From positions 408,146-472,145 of the forward strand of contig JACYLU010000002.1 of assembly GCA_015272325.1 (NCBI GenBank): a DNA stretch of 64,000 nucleotides. Reading direction: 5' to 3'. The stretch is from Synechococcales cyanobacterium C42_A2020_086 (GTDB lineage Bacteria > Cyanobacteriota > Cyanobacteriia > Elainellales > Elainellaceae). The position numbers and the translations under genes are program-made. Shown piece by piece: positions 52,593-60,924 of the stretch. Below the pieces are notes generated by a model, which ran no database searches, had not been told where the DNA came from, and saw nothing but the letters and a program-made list of their open reading frames with translations. How positions within the stretch are numbered: the first letter of the stretch is position 1; each line of letters begins with the position of its first letter.

Positions 52593-53906
52593 ATGTCAGA
52601 TCAACATCCGCTGCCGCCGGCCGCTACGCCTCGGGTACCGCCCCCGCCGCCTGCTCGCCCGATGCCCGGACAGGTGCCTGGCATATCGTCTGGGTCTCCC
52701 CAAACGGTGCCGATGCCGGGAGTGCCTCGTTCTAAACCAGCCGCCGAAGCTGCTACGGTCTTGAATTCGGGCGTCCGACCGGCCCAAGTGGGCCATCGAC
52801 CGGCTCCACCCCCCCGTGCTGCAGGTCGCAGTAAACCAACACCGGGACAACCAACCCTAGAGCAGCTCGTGCGGGAAGCCTTCGATAAGGGCTTTTCTGA
52901 TGTTCATGTGGGTGTGGGAGAGGTGCCGCGCTTCCGCAACCGAGGCGAAATTGAAACCACGAGCTACCCCGTCACCGATCGGGAAACATTCTTTAGCTGG
53001 CTGAAGGAGATTCTCAGCGACGACGAAATCCAGCGTTTTCAAGACACCCTCGATTTTGACGGCGCTACTCAGTACGAGTTTGCTCGCGTGCGTCTGAATA
53101 TCTTCGATTCGCTGCGCGGTCCGGCGATGGTGATGCGTCTAATTCCGCTGAAGATTCTGACAATCGATCAGCTCAACCTGCCGCCCGTTTTCAAAGATAT
53201 TTGCCACTATCATAAAGGGCTGATCCTAATTACTGGACCCACCGGCTCTGGAAAGTCAACGACGCTAGCCGCGATGATTGACTACATCAACAGCGAGATG
53301 CCGAAGAACATCATCACGATTGAAGACCCGGTGGAATTTGTACATGTCAGTAAAAAGTCGCTGATTAAGCAGCGGGAAGTCGGCATTCATACCCTCAAGT
53401 TTGACAATGCTCTAAAAGCGTCACTGCGGGAAGACCCCGATATTATCCTTGTGGGCGAAATGCGCGACAAGGAAACCGTGAATACCGCTCTGAAGGCAGC
53501 GCAAACCGGGCACCTAGTGATGGGCACGCTGCACACCAATAGCGCCGTCAAGACCATTGAGCGGATTTTGCAGCTCTATGAACCCGATCAGCAGGCGCCA
53601 ATGCGCGTCTCGATTGCGGAATCTCTGGTAGCTGTGATTGCTCAGGGGTTGTGCCGCACCACCGACGGCAAGCGAGCCGCCTTCCACGATATTATGATCA
53701 ACACTGACGCCATCCGCGACTATATCCGGCGGGGCGAAATTGATGAAATTGAAGCGATTATTCCCCGCTGCACCTTCGATGGCATGTGTACGATGAATCA
53801 GTCGCTCTATAAGCTTTACGAAGCTGGACGCATCACCGAAGAAACTGCCCTCGAAAACTCCCCCAAGCCAAACGAGATGGCGCAAATTCTGCGGGGTCGG
53901 GTATGA
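52593..53906 (+). CDS. pilT: Type IV pilus retraction ATPase PilT
   Basis: A 437-residue hexameric ATPase that retracts type IV pili and drives twitching and phototaxis. An N-terminal Pro/Ala-rich extension of about 85 residues precedes the PAS-like domain. Walker A is GPTGSGKS, the Asp box is TIEDPVEFVH, Walker B is DPDIILVGEMRDKET, the His box is TGHLVMGTLHTNSA, and an AIRDYIRRGEIDEI segment corresponds to the retraction motif. The long N-terminus recalls the second PilT of cyanobacteria (PilT2), which is needed for directed phototaxis. No pilB or pilC is adjacent; the next gene, 46 bases on, encodes a KaiB-domain protein. Confidence 0.95.
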   Translation: MSDQHPLPPAATPRVPPPPPARPMPGQVPGISSGSPQTVPMPGVPRSKPAAEAATVLNSGVRPAQVGHRPAPPPRAAGRSKPTPGQPTLEQLVREAFDKGFSDVHVGVGEVPRFRNRGEIETTSYPVTDRETFFSWLKEILSDDEIQRFQDTLDFDGATQYEFARVRLNIFDSLRGPAMVMRLIPLKILTIDQLNLPPVFKDICHYHKGLILITGPTGSGKSTTLAAMIDYINSEMPKNIITIEDPVEFVHVSKKSLIKQREVGIHTLKFDNALKASLREDPDIILVGEMRDKETVNTALKAAQTGHLVMGTLHTNSAVKTIERILQLYEPDQQAPMRVSIAESLVAVIAQGLCRTTDGKRAAFHDIMINTDAIRDYIRRGEIDEIEAIIPRCTFDGMCTMNQSLYKLYEAGRITEETALENSPKPNEMAQILRGRV

Positions 53907-53952
53907 GGACGCTGCGCGATAAAATAGGAGTCATCCTTCGCGGTCTACCTTG

Positions 53953-54747
53953 ATGGGCAACGGTTCCGACTTATCCCTGAGTATCCTCCCTCAGCCCAAT
54001 CCATCCCAGTCCTCTAGCCTATTTAAGGGCATTGCCCTGTTCACACCTGGCGGAGATCTTGTGTATTGCATTGATCCGCAGAAACACAACCGCTGGCATC
54101 TTCAGCTTTGCGTGTTCTTGCAGGAGTTATTGGGGCTATCGGAACCGCCACATTTTTTGGTGCCTTGCTACACTGCCACCCTTGACCGTTGGCAAGACCC
54201 GCGTACGCAGGAAGTGCATACCTTTGCCGAGGTTTACCCGTTTGTGCAGCGGCATCAAGCGCTGCTGAATGTCATCTTTGGCTGTACTCAGATGCGCTGG
54301 CAGTTGACCTCACAGGCACTAGACATGTGCGATCCCATGATGTTGGCATCCTACCGCCAGCAGTTTCCCCAGCTCTGGCAAAATCACGATCTGGTCGCGC
54401 GGTTAGAACCCATCGAACCCCGATGGCAGTGGCAGTCCGAAAAACCAATCGTTCCTGTCTGGTCAGCCAGACCAGCGCCATCAATTCAGGGACATGTGCT
54501 GCGGCTGTTTGTTTCCGGCAGCACTGCCGCCACCGAACAAATTTTGAAAACGCTCCACCAACTGCTCGAAGAACATCTGCAACAACCCTACACGTTGAAG
54601 GTGATAGATGTGCGCAAGCACCCGGAACAAGCCGAAGCGGATCAAATTACAGCCACTCCAACGTTAGTAAAAGTCTGGCCACGACCCGTGCGGCGCATCG
54701 CGGGTGACCTAGACAACCCGGCCACTCTGTTACAAGTGATCCAATGA
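53953..54747 (+). CDS. Two-domain protein with a C-terminal KaiB-like domain
   Basis: A 264-residue soluble protein. The last 90 residues match KaiB, the thioredoxin-like clock protein: VLRLFVSGSTAATEQILKTL, TLKVIDVRKHPEQAEADQI, TATPTLVKVWPRPVRRI and AGDLDN. Key KaiB residues of the KVIDV, TPTL and GDL motifs are kept. The first 170 residues (KGIALFTPGGDLVYCIDPQ, PHFLVPCYTATLDRWQDP) form a domain I do not recognise; it is not a histidine kinase, so this is not SasA. I start at ATG 53953, with TTG 53950 as an alternative. Coupling to pilT suggests a link between clock-type signalling and motility. Confidence 0.85.
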   Translation: MGNGSDLSLSILPQPNPSQSSSLFKGIALFTPGGDLVYCIDPQKHNRWHLQLCVFLQELLGLSEPPHFLVPCYTATLDRWQDPRTQEVHTFAEVYPFVQRHQALLNVIFGCTQMRWQLTSQALDMCDPMMLASYRQQFPQLWQNHDLVARLEPIEPRWQWQSEKPIVPVWSARPAPSIQGHVLRLFVSGSTAATEQILKTLHQLLEEHLQQPYTLKVIDVRKHPEQAEADQITATPTLVKVWPRPVRRIAGDLDNPATLLQVIQ

Positions 54748-54794
54748 ATGCCCGTCATCAATGGCTTTTCAGCATCTTTTTTCATGCAAAACAG

Positions 54795-54822
54795 CCGTGT
54801 GAAGCCAACAACCTCCACACGG
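54795..54822. terminator. Hairpin after the KaiB-like gene
   Basis: CCGTGTG (54795-54801) pairs with CACACGG (54816-54822) across a 14-base loop, followed by a T-rich run. A fair rho-independent terminator for the pilT-KaiB-like unit. Confidence 0.6.
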
Positions 54823-54938
54823 ACTTGATTTATCTTTCTTAATCTATCTGAATCTATCAAATCGGTTTGAAGGTGAATTTGAAGGATCCAATTCAATCGA
54901 CTTTCGGCCTTGTGAGCCTATAGTTACAACCCTGCCAC

Positions 54939-55388
54939 CTAGGCAGGCAGCAACGATCGCTGGCAGCTCGGACAAACTGCATGGATCGTGAGCTGGCAAT
55001 CTAGCAGATGGTAGCCTTCCTTCTGGGCCGTCTTCGCCCCCATTTTGAGGATGGAGTCGTTTTTGAATTCAATGGTCTTGTTGCACCGCACGCAAATCAA
55101 ATGATGATGATGGTAGGGTGACGGCTGATTGATTTCGTAGTGCTTATGTCCCTCTGCTAGCTCTAGCTCGCGCAGGATGCCCATTCGAGACATCAGCTTC
55201 AGGTTACGGTAGATGGTGGACAAACTAATCGGCTCACCGTCTTCTTTTAGTAGGTTATAAAGATCTTCTGCACTCAGATGCCGACCCCTAGGGAGATTTT
55301 GGAAAATTTGCAGAATCGTTTCCCGCTGCGGCGTTAACCGCCAACCCCGCTCGTTGAGTTCAGCCTTGAGGGAGGATGCTGTGTACAT
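54939..55388 (-). CDS. Fur-family transcriptional regulator
   Basis: A 149-residue metal-dependent repressor. The winged helix is in LTPQRETILQIFQNLP and ISLSTIYRNLKLM. The dimer domain has HKHYEINQPSPYHHHHLICV and two zinc CxxC pairs (CVRC and CPSC). The features fit the Fur/PerR/Zur family; the HHHHLIC and CPSC elements do not by themselves decide between iron, zinc and peroxide sensing. I use ATG 55388, which follows AAGGACGG; an upstream in-frame start would add a hydrophobic 22-residue piece. The gene has no metal-transport neighbour. Confidence 0.93.
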   Translation of the reverse strand: MYTASSLKAELNERGWRLTPQRETILQIFQNLPRGRHLSAEDLYNLLKEDGEPISLSTIYRNLKLMSRMGILRELELAEGHKHYEINQPSPYHHHHLICVRCNKTIEFKNDSILKMGAKTAQKEGYHLLDCQLTIHAVCPSCQRSLLPA

Positions 55389-55761
55389 ATAAACCGTCCT
55401 TCTCAATAGCGCTGCCTTAATGAGAAGGATAACAATTGCTACGCTTATTTTCAAGAGTGTAATCTTGTTGCAAATGATGATTAAGAAGCTGGGAGAGAGT
55501 GAAGCCGAGGAAATGGCTTAATCGCAAGCAAGCCTTGCTATTGCCCGATTAAGTGCCAGTACTCGTTTGAGACAATTGCTAACGTTACTGGGTCGGGGTA
55601 TTGAAATAAATGGGAAAGACTATCAATTCTGAAAAAATTGTTATATTTTCCTGAACGGCTGAAATTCTGATCGCTGTGGTTTTGCAGCCTCTTGCAAGCT
55701 GCTCATCGGACTCATTAGACGCGCTATAGTGTTTTTCTAAGCAATCAATTGAGAAACCCCT
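55389..55761. other. Divergent intergenic region with a long stem-loop
   Basis: CTTAATCG (55517-55524) pairs with CGATTAAG (55546-55553), and inside it AGCAAG can pair with CTTGCT, giving a two-part stem about 128 bases upstream of the regulator start. No FMN riboswitch consensus was seen before the riboflavin synthase gene. The element may be a small RNA, a terminator or an operator. Confidence 0.5.
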
Positions 55762-56490
55762 GTGTTTACTGGACTTGTCGCCACGACCGGTACATTGCGG
55801 ACCCTAGGAGACTACCTGCTGCATATTTCTTGCGGTAACGCTGCACCCGAGAAGATTTTGCAGGATCTAGCCATTGGAGATAGCGTTGCTGTAGATGGCA
55901 TCTGCCTCACCGTCACCGAGATTTTGCCCACAGGCTTTGTAGCTGCTGTATCGCCGGAAACCCTCAGTCGCACCACCCTAGCGTCAGAAACTGGTGAAGC
56001 GTTGGTGAATCTGGAGCCATCGCTGCGGGTCGGCAGTAAGTTGGGGGGTCACTTTGTCACGGGGCATATCGACGGCATTGGATATCTGGACACTGCCGTG
56101 CAGACGGCTACCGCTTGGGAAATGAGTTTTCGGGTTTCGGATCCGCGAGTGGCGCGCTACATCGTGCCCAAAGGCAGCATTGCTGTGAATGGCGTTAGCC
56201 TAACCGTGGCAGACTGTAACCCAGCCGGCACCTGGTTCAAAGTGGCGGTGATTCCCCACACCTACGCCGAAACGAATCTACGCAAGCTGCAGCCGGGTAG
56301 TCCGGTGAATCTCGAAGGCGATGTCTTGGGCAAGTATGTCGAGAAATTTCTGCGGATCGGTCCCCATCCGCAATCGCCTGCTTTGGCGGACCTAGAAGCA
56401 ACGATGGCGGCGGGCCATATGGATGACTCGTCTCACTCCTCGTCTGAAAGCCTGACACCGGCCTTTCTAGCGGAGCATGGGTATTTGTGA
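55762..56490 (+). CDS. ribE: Riboflavin synthase, alpha subunit
   Basis: Dismutates two 6,7-dimethyl-8-ribityllumazines to riboflavin. The tandem lumazine-binding domains are visible: MFTGLVATTGTLRTL, GDSVAVDGICLTVTEI and GGHFVTGHIDGIGYL in the first; GSIAVNGVSLTVADCNP and VAVIPHTYAETNL in the second. The start is a GTG. The 242 residues exceed the usual 200-215 because of a Ser/His-rich C-terminal tail (residues about 205-242). It is a single gene, convergent with the peptide transporter. Confidence 0.95.
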   Translation: MFTGLVATTGTLRTLGDYLLHISCGNAAPEKILQDLAIGDSVAVDGICLTVTEILPTGFVAAVSPETLSRTTLASETGEALVNLEPSLRVGSKLGGHFVTGHIDGIGYLDTAVQTATAWEMSFRVSDPRVARYIVPKGSIAVNGVSLTVADCNPAGTWFKVAVIPHTYAETNLRKLQPGSPVNLEGDVLGKYVEKFLRIGPHPQSPALADLEATMAAGHMDDSSHSSSESLTPAFLAEHGYL

Positions 56491-56514
56491 TGTCCGGCAG
56501 AGTGGCGCGCTGTT

Positions 56515-57396
56515 CTAGCGGTTGGCTCGCGGGTCGATGCTGTCGCGCAGCCCGTCACCTAGCAGGTTAAATGCCAGCACAATCAGCGTGATCATCAGCC
56601 CCGGCAAAATGATCGTCCAGGGAGCAGAGAGGGCATAGCCATTGGTGAAGGAATCGGACAGGAGTGTGCCTAGTTCTGGCGTTGGCGGTTTGGCACCCAG
56701 TCCCAGAAAGCCGAGACCGGCTGCTTCGAGCGTAGCCGTGCCGATCGCCAAGGTGGCTTGCACAACCAGCGGAGCCAGACTAGCGGGCAGAATGTGGTTG
56801 AAGATAATTCGTTCCGGCTTGGCACCAAAGGCTCGTGCAGTCTGGACAAAGCCCTGTTCGCGCAGCGACAGCACCATACTGCGGGTGAGCCGAATAAAAA
56901 TGGGAATCTGCACCACGGCAACGGCGATCATGACGCTTTGCAGACTGGGACCGATCACCGTAGCGACAGCAATGGCCAGCAAAATCGAAGGAAAGGACAG
57001 CAAAATATCGGTCAACCAGCTAATCATGCGCTCGCTCCAACCGCGAAAATAGCCAGCAATTAAACCGAGAAAGGTGCCGATGATCAGCCCTAGCCCTACT
57101 GAGACCAAGCTTACCAGCAGCGAAATGCGGATGCCGTACCAGACCAAGCTGAGCATATCCCGTCCCAGTCCATCGGTGCCAAAGGGATAGGTTACGCTGG
57201 GTGGACTCAGCCGCGCTGCAAAATCTCTTGCTGTTGCCGGATCAAACGGGCGCAGCACCGGAGCCAAAATCGCTAGCAACACAATAGCAACCGTGAGAAA
57301 TAAGCCAATCCGCGCCGAGATTGATCGCAGAAACCGCTTGCGAGCCTTCTGAAACGACGATTGGCGAACTACAGGACGAGCAGGCAATGTTTCCAT
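56515..57396 (-). CDS. Dipeptide/oligopeptide ABC transporter permease (DppC/OppC type)
   Basis: A 293-residue membrane protein with about six helices. The N-terminal cytoplasmic region precedes the first helix; FGTDGLGRDMLSLVWYGIRI and the docking loop ARAFGAKPERIIFNHILPAS are diagnostic of the C-type permease. It starts 49 bases after the B-type permease and would pair with it in the membrane. Confidence 0.94.
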   Translation of the reverse strand: METLPARPVVRQSSFQKARKRFLRSISARIGLFLTVAIVLLAILAPVLRPFDPATARDFAARLSPPSVTYPFGTDGLGRDMLSLVWYGIRISLLVSLVSVGLGLIIGTFLGLIAGYFRGWSERMISWLTDILLSFPSILLAIAVATVIGPSLQSVMIAVAVVQIPIFIRLTRSMVLSLREQGFVQTARAFGAKPERIIFNHILPASLAPLVVQATLAIGTATLEAAGLGFLGLGAKPPTPELGTLLSDSFTNGYALSAPWTIILPGLMITLIVLAFNLLGDGLRDSIDPRANR

Positions 57397-57445
57397 GGGG
57401 ACAGGGGGAAATAGGAAGTGAGGAGTGGAAAATAAAGTTTATAGT

Positions 57446-58450
57446 TTACTTATATTGAATGCGCGGATCGAGGAAGGCGTAGGAGATATCAACGAGGAGA
57501 TTAATCAGCACAAAAACGATCGCCACAAAGACAACGCCACCTTGAACAACTGGATAATCGCGGGTGAGAATGCCGTTGTAAATCCAAGATCCCAAGCCTG
57601 GCCAGGAAAAAATTGTTTCCGTGAGGATCGCGCCGCTAAGCAGGGTACCAAATTGGAGCCCCACGATCGTGACGACGGGCAGTAGGGCATTCTTGAGGGC
57701 ATGTTTATTGATTACCCAGCGTTCCATCAGCCCCTTTGCGCGGGCAGTGCGGATGTAGTCTTGCGACAACACTTCCAGCATGGCGCTGCGGGTAATGCGA
57801 GCAATAATGGCTAGGGGAATGGTACCTAGGGTGAGCGCCGGTAATATTAAGTGCGCCACAACATCGCCAAAGGCGCGGAAATCCAGCCGTAGCAGCGAAT
57901 CCAGCAGATAAAATCCCGTGATTGGCTGTAGATTAGTTGCAACACCTAGGCGACCGCTGGGCGGCAAAAGCTGCAAGTTCACCGCAAACAAGTACACCAA
58001 CAGCAATCCCAGCCAATACACCGGCATGGACACGCCCAGTAGCGAGGTGCTCATGGCGATGTTATCAATCCAGCCATTTTTGCGGACTGCAGCAATAATC
58101 CCCGCTGGCACTCCCAGCACTACCGCCACCATCATCGCCGCCAAGGACAGCTCAAACGTAGCCGGGAACCGAGTGGCAATTTCCCGCGTGATTGGGATGC
58201 CGCTAATAATGCTTCTGCCCAAATCAAACTGAATCAAGCGACCGAGCCATGCCAGATACTGCACTGGCAACGGTTGGTTGAGTCCCAGCCGCTCACGCAG
58301 GGCTTCCACCTGATCGGGTGTGGCCCGCTGCCCCAGCAAAACAACTGCTGGATCACCCGGAATGAGTTGCAGAAACAGAAAAACGAGCAGCGTAATGCCC
58401 AGAAGCACAGGAAGGAGATCGAGGAGGCGTTTGGCGATGTAGCGCAGCAT
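57446..58450 (-). CDS. Dipeptide/oligopeptide ABC transporter permease (DppB/OppB type)
   Basis: A 334-residue membrane protein whose start MLRYIAKRLLDLLPVLLGIT, the PGDPAVVLLGQRATPDQVE loop and the docking segment YIRTARAKGLMERWVINKHAL are typical of DppB. It lies between the binding protein (115 bases upstream) and DppC, forming an operon with both. Confidence 0.94.
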   Translation of the reverse strand: MLRYIAKRLLDLLPVLLGITLLVFLFLQLIPGDPAVVLLGQRATPDQVEALRERLGLNQPLPVQYLAWLGRLIQFDLGRSIISGIPITREIATRFPATFELSLAAMMVAVVLGVPAGIIAAVRKNGWIDNIAMSTSLLGVSMPVYWLGLLLVYLFAVNLQLLPPSGRLGVATNLQPITGFYLLDSLLRLDFRAFGDVVAHLILPALTLGTIPLAIIARITRSAMLEVLSQDYIRTARAKGLMERWVINKHALKNALLPVVTIVGLQFGTLLSGAILTETIFSWPGLGSWIYNGILTRDYPVVQGGVVFVAIVFVLINLLVDISYAFLDPRIQYK

Positions 58451-58564
58451 GGTGATGAAGAGGGAGTGGGAAGCAGGAAGTAGAGCGGTGAGGTGGGTGG
58501 AGAAGAGGAGTAAAGGGGAGGCAGGGTGTTCTTTTCTCTGCCGGATTACTCCTCATCGGCTGAC

Positions 58565-60217
58565 CTAACTTTTCTCCACGGTCTCAAAGGACTCTGAACC
58601 GAGCGGACTTGGACTCCAGCCGCTGATATTGGCTCGCTGAGCGTTCAGGGGTTGCGAGTGAACAATGGGCACGCGCACGGCCTCGTCGGCAATAATTTTT
58701 TCCGCCTGAGCATAGAGCTGAGCGCGTTTTGCCTGATCGGCGGTTTGGCGAGCTTCATCCAGAAGCTGGAACACCTGCGGGTTTTCCCAGTTGCCGATGT
58801 CTTTGGTACCGCCGCGACCGAAGTGGTAGTAGAGGAAGTTGTCGGGGTCGCCGTAGTCGCCGGTCCAGCCCAGCATGTAGGCTTGGTAGCCGGGAGCCTT
58901 CAGGCGATCGTCAAGATAGGCTGCCCAGTCTTTTGTGTTCAGCGTGACGCGAATTCCTAGCGCGCTCAGATCGGCCGCAATGGCTTCGGCGATCGGTTTG
59001 GGCGTCGGGAAGTAAGGACGCGATACGGGCATGTACCACAGCTCCAGATCAAAGCCGTTGGGGTAGCCAGCGTCCGCCAGCATTTGCTTGGCTCGCTCGG
59101 GATTGTACTCAACGGGTTTCAGATCGGGTGCCTGGAAGTCTTTCAATGAGGGTGGCGTGAAGTGGGCGTCAGTGGTAGCTAGCCCAGACCAAAAGCCGTC
59201 CACAATTTCCTGTTTGTTAATTGCCATCGAAATCGCCTGCCGCACTTCTTTCTTCGACAGCGGCTCATAGCTGGGGTTGAGCGCCAGATAACCAACATTG
59301 AAGGGGGGACGCCGCACCTCTTGCAGGTTGGGATCGGATTGCAGTTCATCGAGCTGGTCTGGAGCAATATCTACCGTGAAGTCAATGCTACCTGCGCGGA
59401 GTTCTGCCAAACGAGCCGACGGCTCTTTGATAAAACGAAAAACGAGATTCTCTTCTTTCGGGAAGTCTTGTTTCCAGTAGTTAGGATTGCGGGTTAGCAG
59501 GATGCGGTCGCCCGTGCGCCACTCTTGGAACACAAAGGGTCCGGTTCCGACAGCCTGAGCACCGGCAATGCCGTAGTCTGCCCCCGCGGTTTTGATCGCC
59601 TCAGGGCTGGCAATACCAAAATAGCCGGAGGCAATGGCGGCAGGGAAGGCGGCAAACGGCTCTTTCAGCACAAACCGAATCGTCAAGTCATCCACTACCT
59701 GGATGTCCTGCAAAAGCGAGGCATCACTACCTTTGTAGCCGCCAAACAGCCCTTCCCAGACCGCATAGGTTTTACCGGCATCGCGGAAGCCCTGCGGATC
59801 GTTCGGATCCCACCAGCGGTTGACGTTAAAGCGCACCGCTTCGGCGTTGAATGGTGTACCGTCGTGGAAGGTGACACCCTCGCGCAGCTTAAATTCCCAG
59901 GTCTTGCCATCATCGGGAGATGACCACTCGGTGGCCAGAGCTGGCTCTAGGTCAGTTGTGCCCGGCTTGTAGTCAAGCAGGCGGTCATAGATTTGCTGCT
60001 GCACATAGATTGAATTGCCGTCCTCAATGTTGCCCGGCTCCAGATTGGCTGGGTCGCCGCCCGAACCAAACACCAGCGTGCTGACATCTGTTTGAGCAGC
60101 CGGACTGCCTGCCTCAGAGGTTGTGGTGGGTTGCTGAGCACAGTTAGAAAGGGTGACGGTAAGGGCAGCCGTGAGGATCATGAGGGCTGCTTGCCATCGT
60201 TTCATGCGTCGAATCAT
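58565..60217 (-). CDS. Family 5 substrate-binding lipoprotein (dipeptide/oligopeptide)
   Basis: A 550-residue extracellular receptor. A signal ends in lipobox LSNC. The mature protein has LATEWSSPDDGKTWEFKLRE, VTFHDGTPFNAEAVRFNVN and YLALNPSYEPLSKKEVRQAI, standard for SBP family 5. I start at ATG 60217, which follows an AAGGA site; a longer frame to 60274 precedes the signal by 19 residues. Family members bind di- and oligopeptides, but also nickel, glutathione or sugars. It is the first gene of the transporter operon. Confidence 0.93.
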   Translation of the reverse strand: MIRRMKRWQAALMILTAALTVTLSNCAQQPTTTSEAGSPAAQTDVSTLVFGSGGDPANLEPGNIEDGNSIYVQQQIYDRLLDYKPGTTDLEPALATEWSSPDDGKTWEFKLREGVTFHDGTPFNAEAVRFNVNRWWDPNDPQGFRDAGKTYAVWEGLFGGYKGSDASLLQDIQVVDDLTIRFVLKEPFAAFPAAIASGYFGIASPEAIKTAGADYGIAGAQAVGTGPFVFQEWRTGDRILLTRNPNYWKQDFPKEENLVFRFIKEPSARLAELRAGSIDFTVDIAPDQLDELQSDPNLQEVRRPPFNVGYLALNPSYEPLSKKEVRQAISMAINKQEIVDGFWSGLATTDAHFTPPSLKDFQAPDLKPVEYNPERAKQMLADAGYPNGFDLELWYMPVSRPYFPTPKPIAEAIAADLSALGIRVTLNTKDWAAYLDDRLKAPGYQAYMLGWTGDYGDPDNFLYYHFGRGGTKDIGNWENPQVFQLLDEARQTADQAKRAQLYAQAEKIIADEAVRVPIVHSQPLNAQRANISGWSPSPLGSESFETVEKS

Positions 60218-60924
60218 GCATTTGTCCTTGGGGTTCAATAAGAAATCCAGAAGGTACTGTTGGGAGAGCCGCACCTATTCAGCGGGATAAAACCGCAGTG
60301 GGCCGCACTGCTGCTGACGGCGGTGATTACGGTTCTCGGTCAAAACAGCGGCTATAGCAAAGAGGGCAAACCTCCTCACTGAAGTTACTTGATCGTAGAA
60401 AGTAAAGTTCTGCCTAAAGGCGTTGTTTTATTGAGTGAGCCGCTTCAAAACAAGCGGAACCTAAGCAACGTTGATATACCTAAAAACAGTAGCGACTGAA
60501 ATTCTCATCTGCAAAAATTGCGATGATCTCTTCAAGATTGGGGTCTCTAGCACTGACAAACTGTTACAAAAGCATCAGTTTGACCAGTGATTGCAACCCA
60601 TCAGCAGATCTGCCTTTACCAGTATGCCGCAGCCGTCAATCCAGCTTAATTTTTAGCAACAATTAAACTCCACCTGCTGCGCTAGACTAGCGCTAGTCGG
60701 TCTTCCAGATGCCTCCTGCTGGATCTAGATCTGGGAACGTAGCGTTAAATTTCGCATCTTCTGATTAAGAATATCTCCGCCGAAAGAGAGATTTCCTATG
60801 GCATAATTTATGATTCAGAATAGAACTTACCCTACAGAAAATCTCTGAAAGCTGCTTTTTTATACTTGAGAAGCCTGCACTAAATTTCTTGATTTGTTGA
60901 CACTCTTTTCTCGATTACTGACTA
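60218..60924. other. Divergent regulatory region of the peptide transporter
   Basis: About 700 bases between the binding-protein gene and the ATPase gene. Two symmetric elements are visible: CCGCTT-CAAAAC-AAGCGG (60440-60457) and the perfect palindrome GACTAGCGCTAGTC (60685-60698). Either could be an operator shared by both transcripts. No gene or RNA recognised. Confidence 0.55.

Noticed and set aside
55389..55761. FMN riboswitch before riboflavin synthase
   Set aside because: I could not find the conserved RFN core motifs; only a simple stem-loop is visible.
60365..60380. CCTCCTCACTG resembling the Yfr1 small RNA core
   Set aside because: The conserved ACTCCTCACAC core is not matched and no flanking stems fit.
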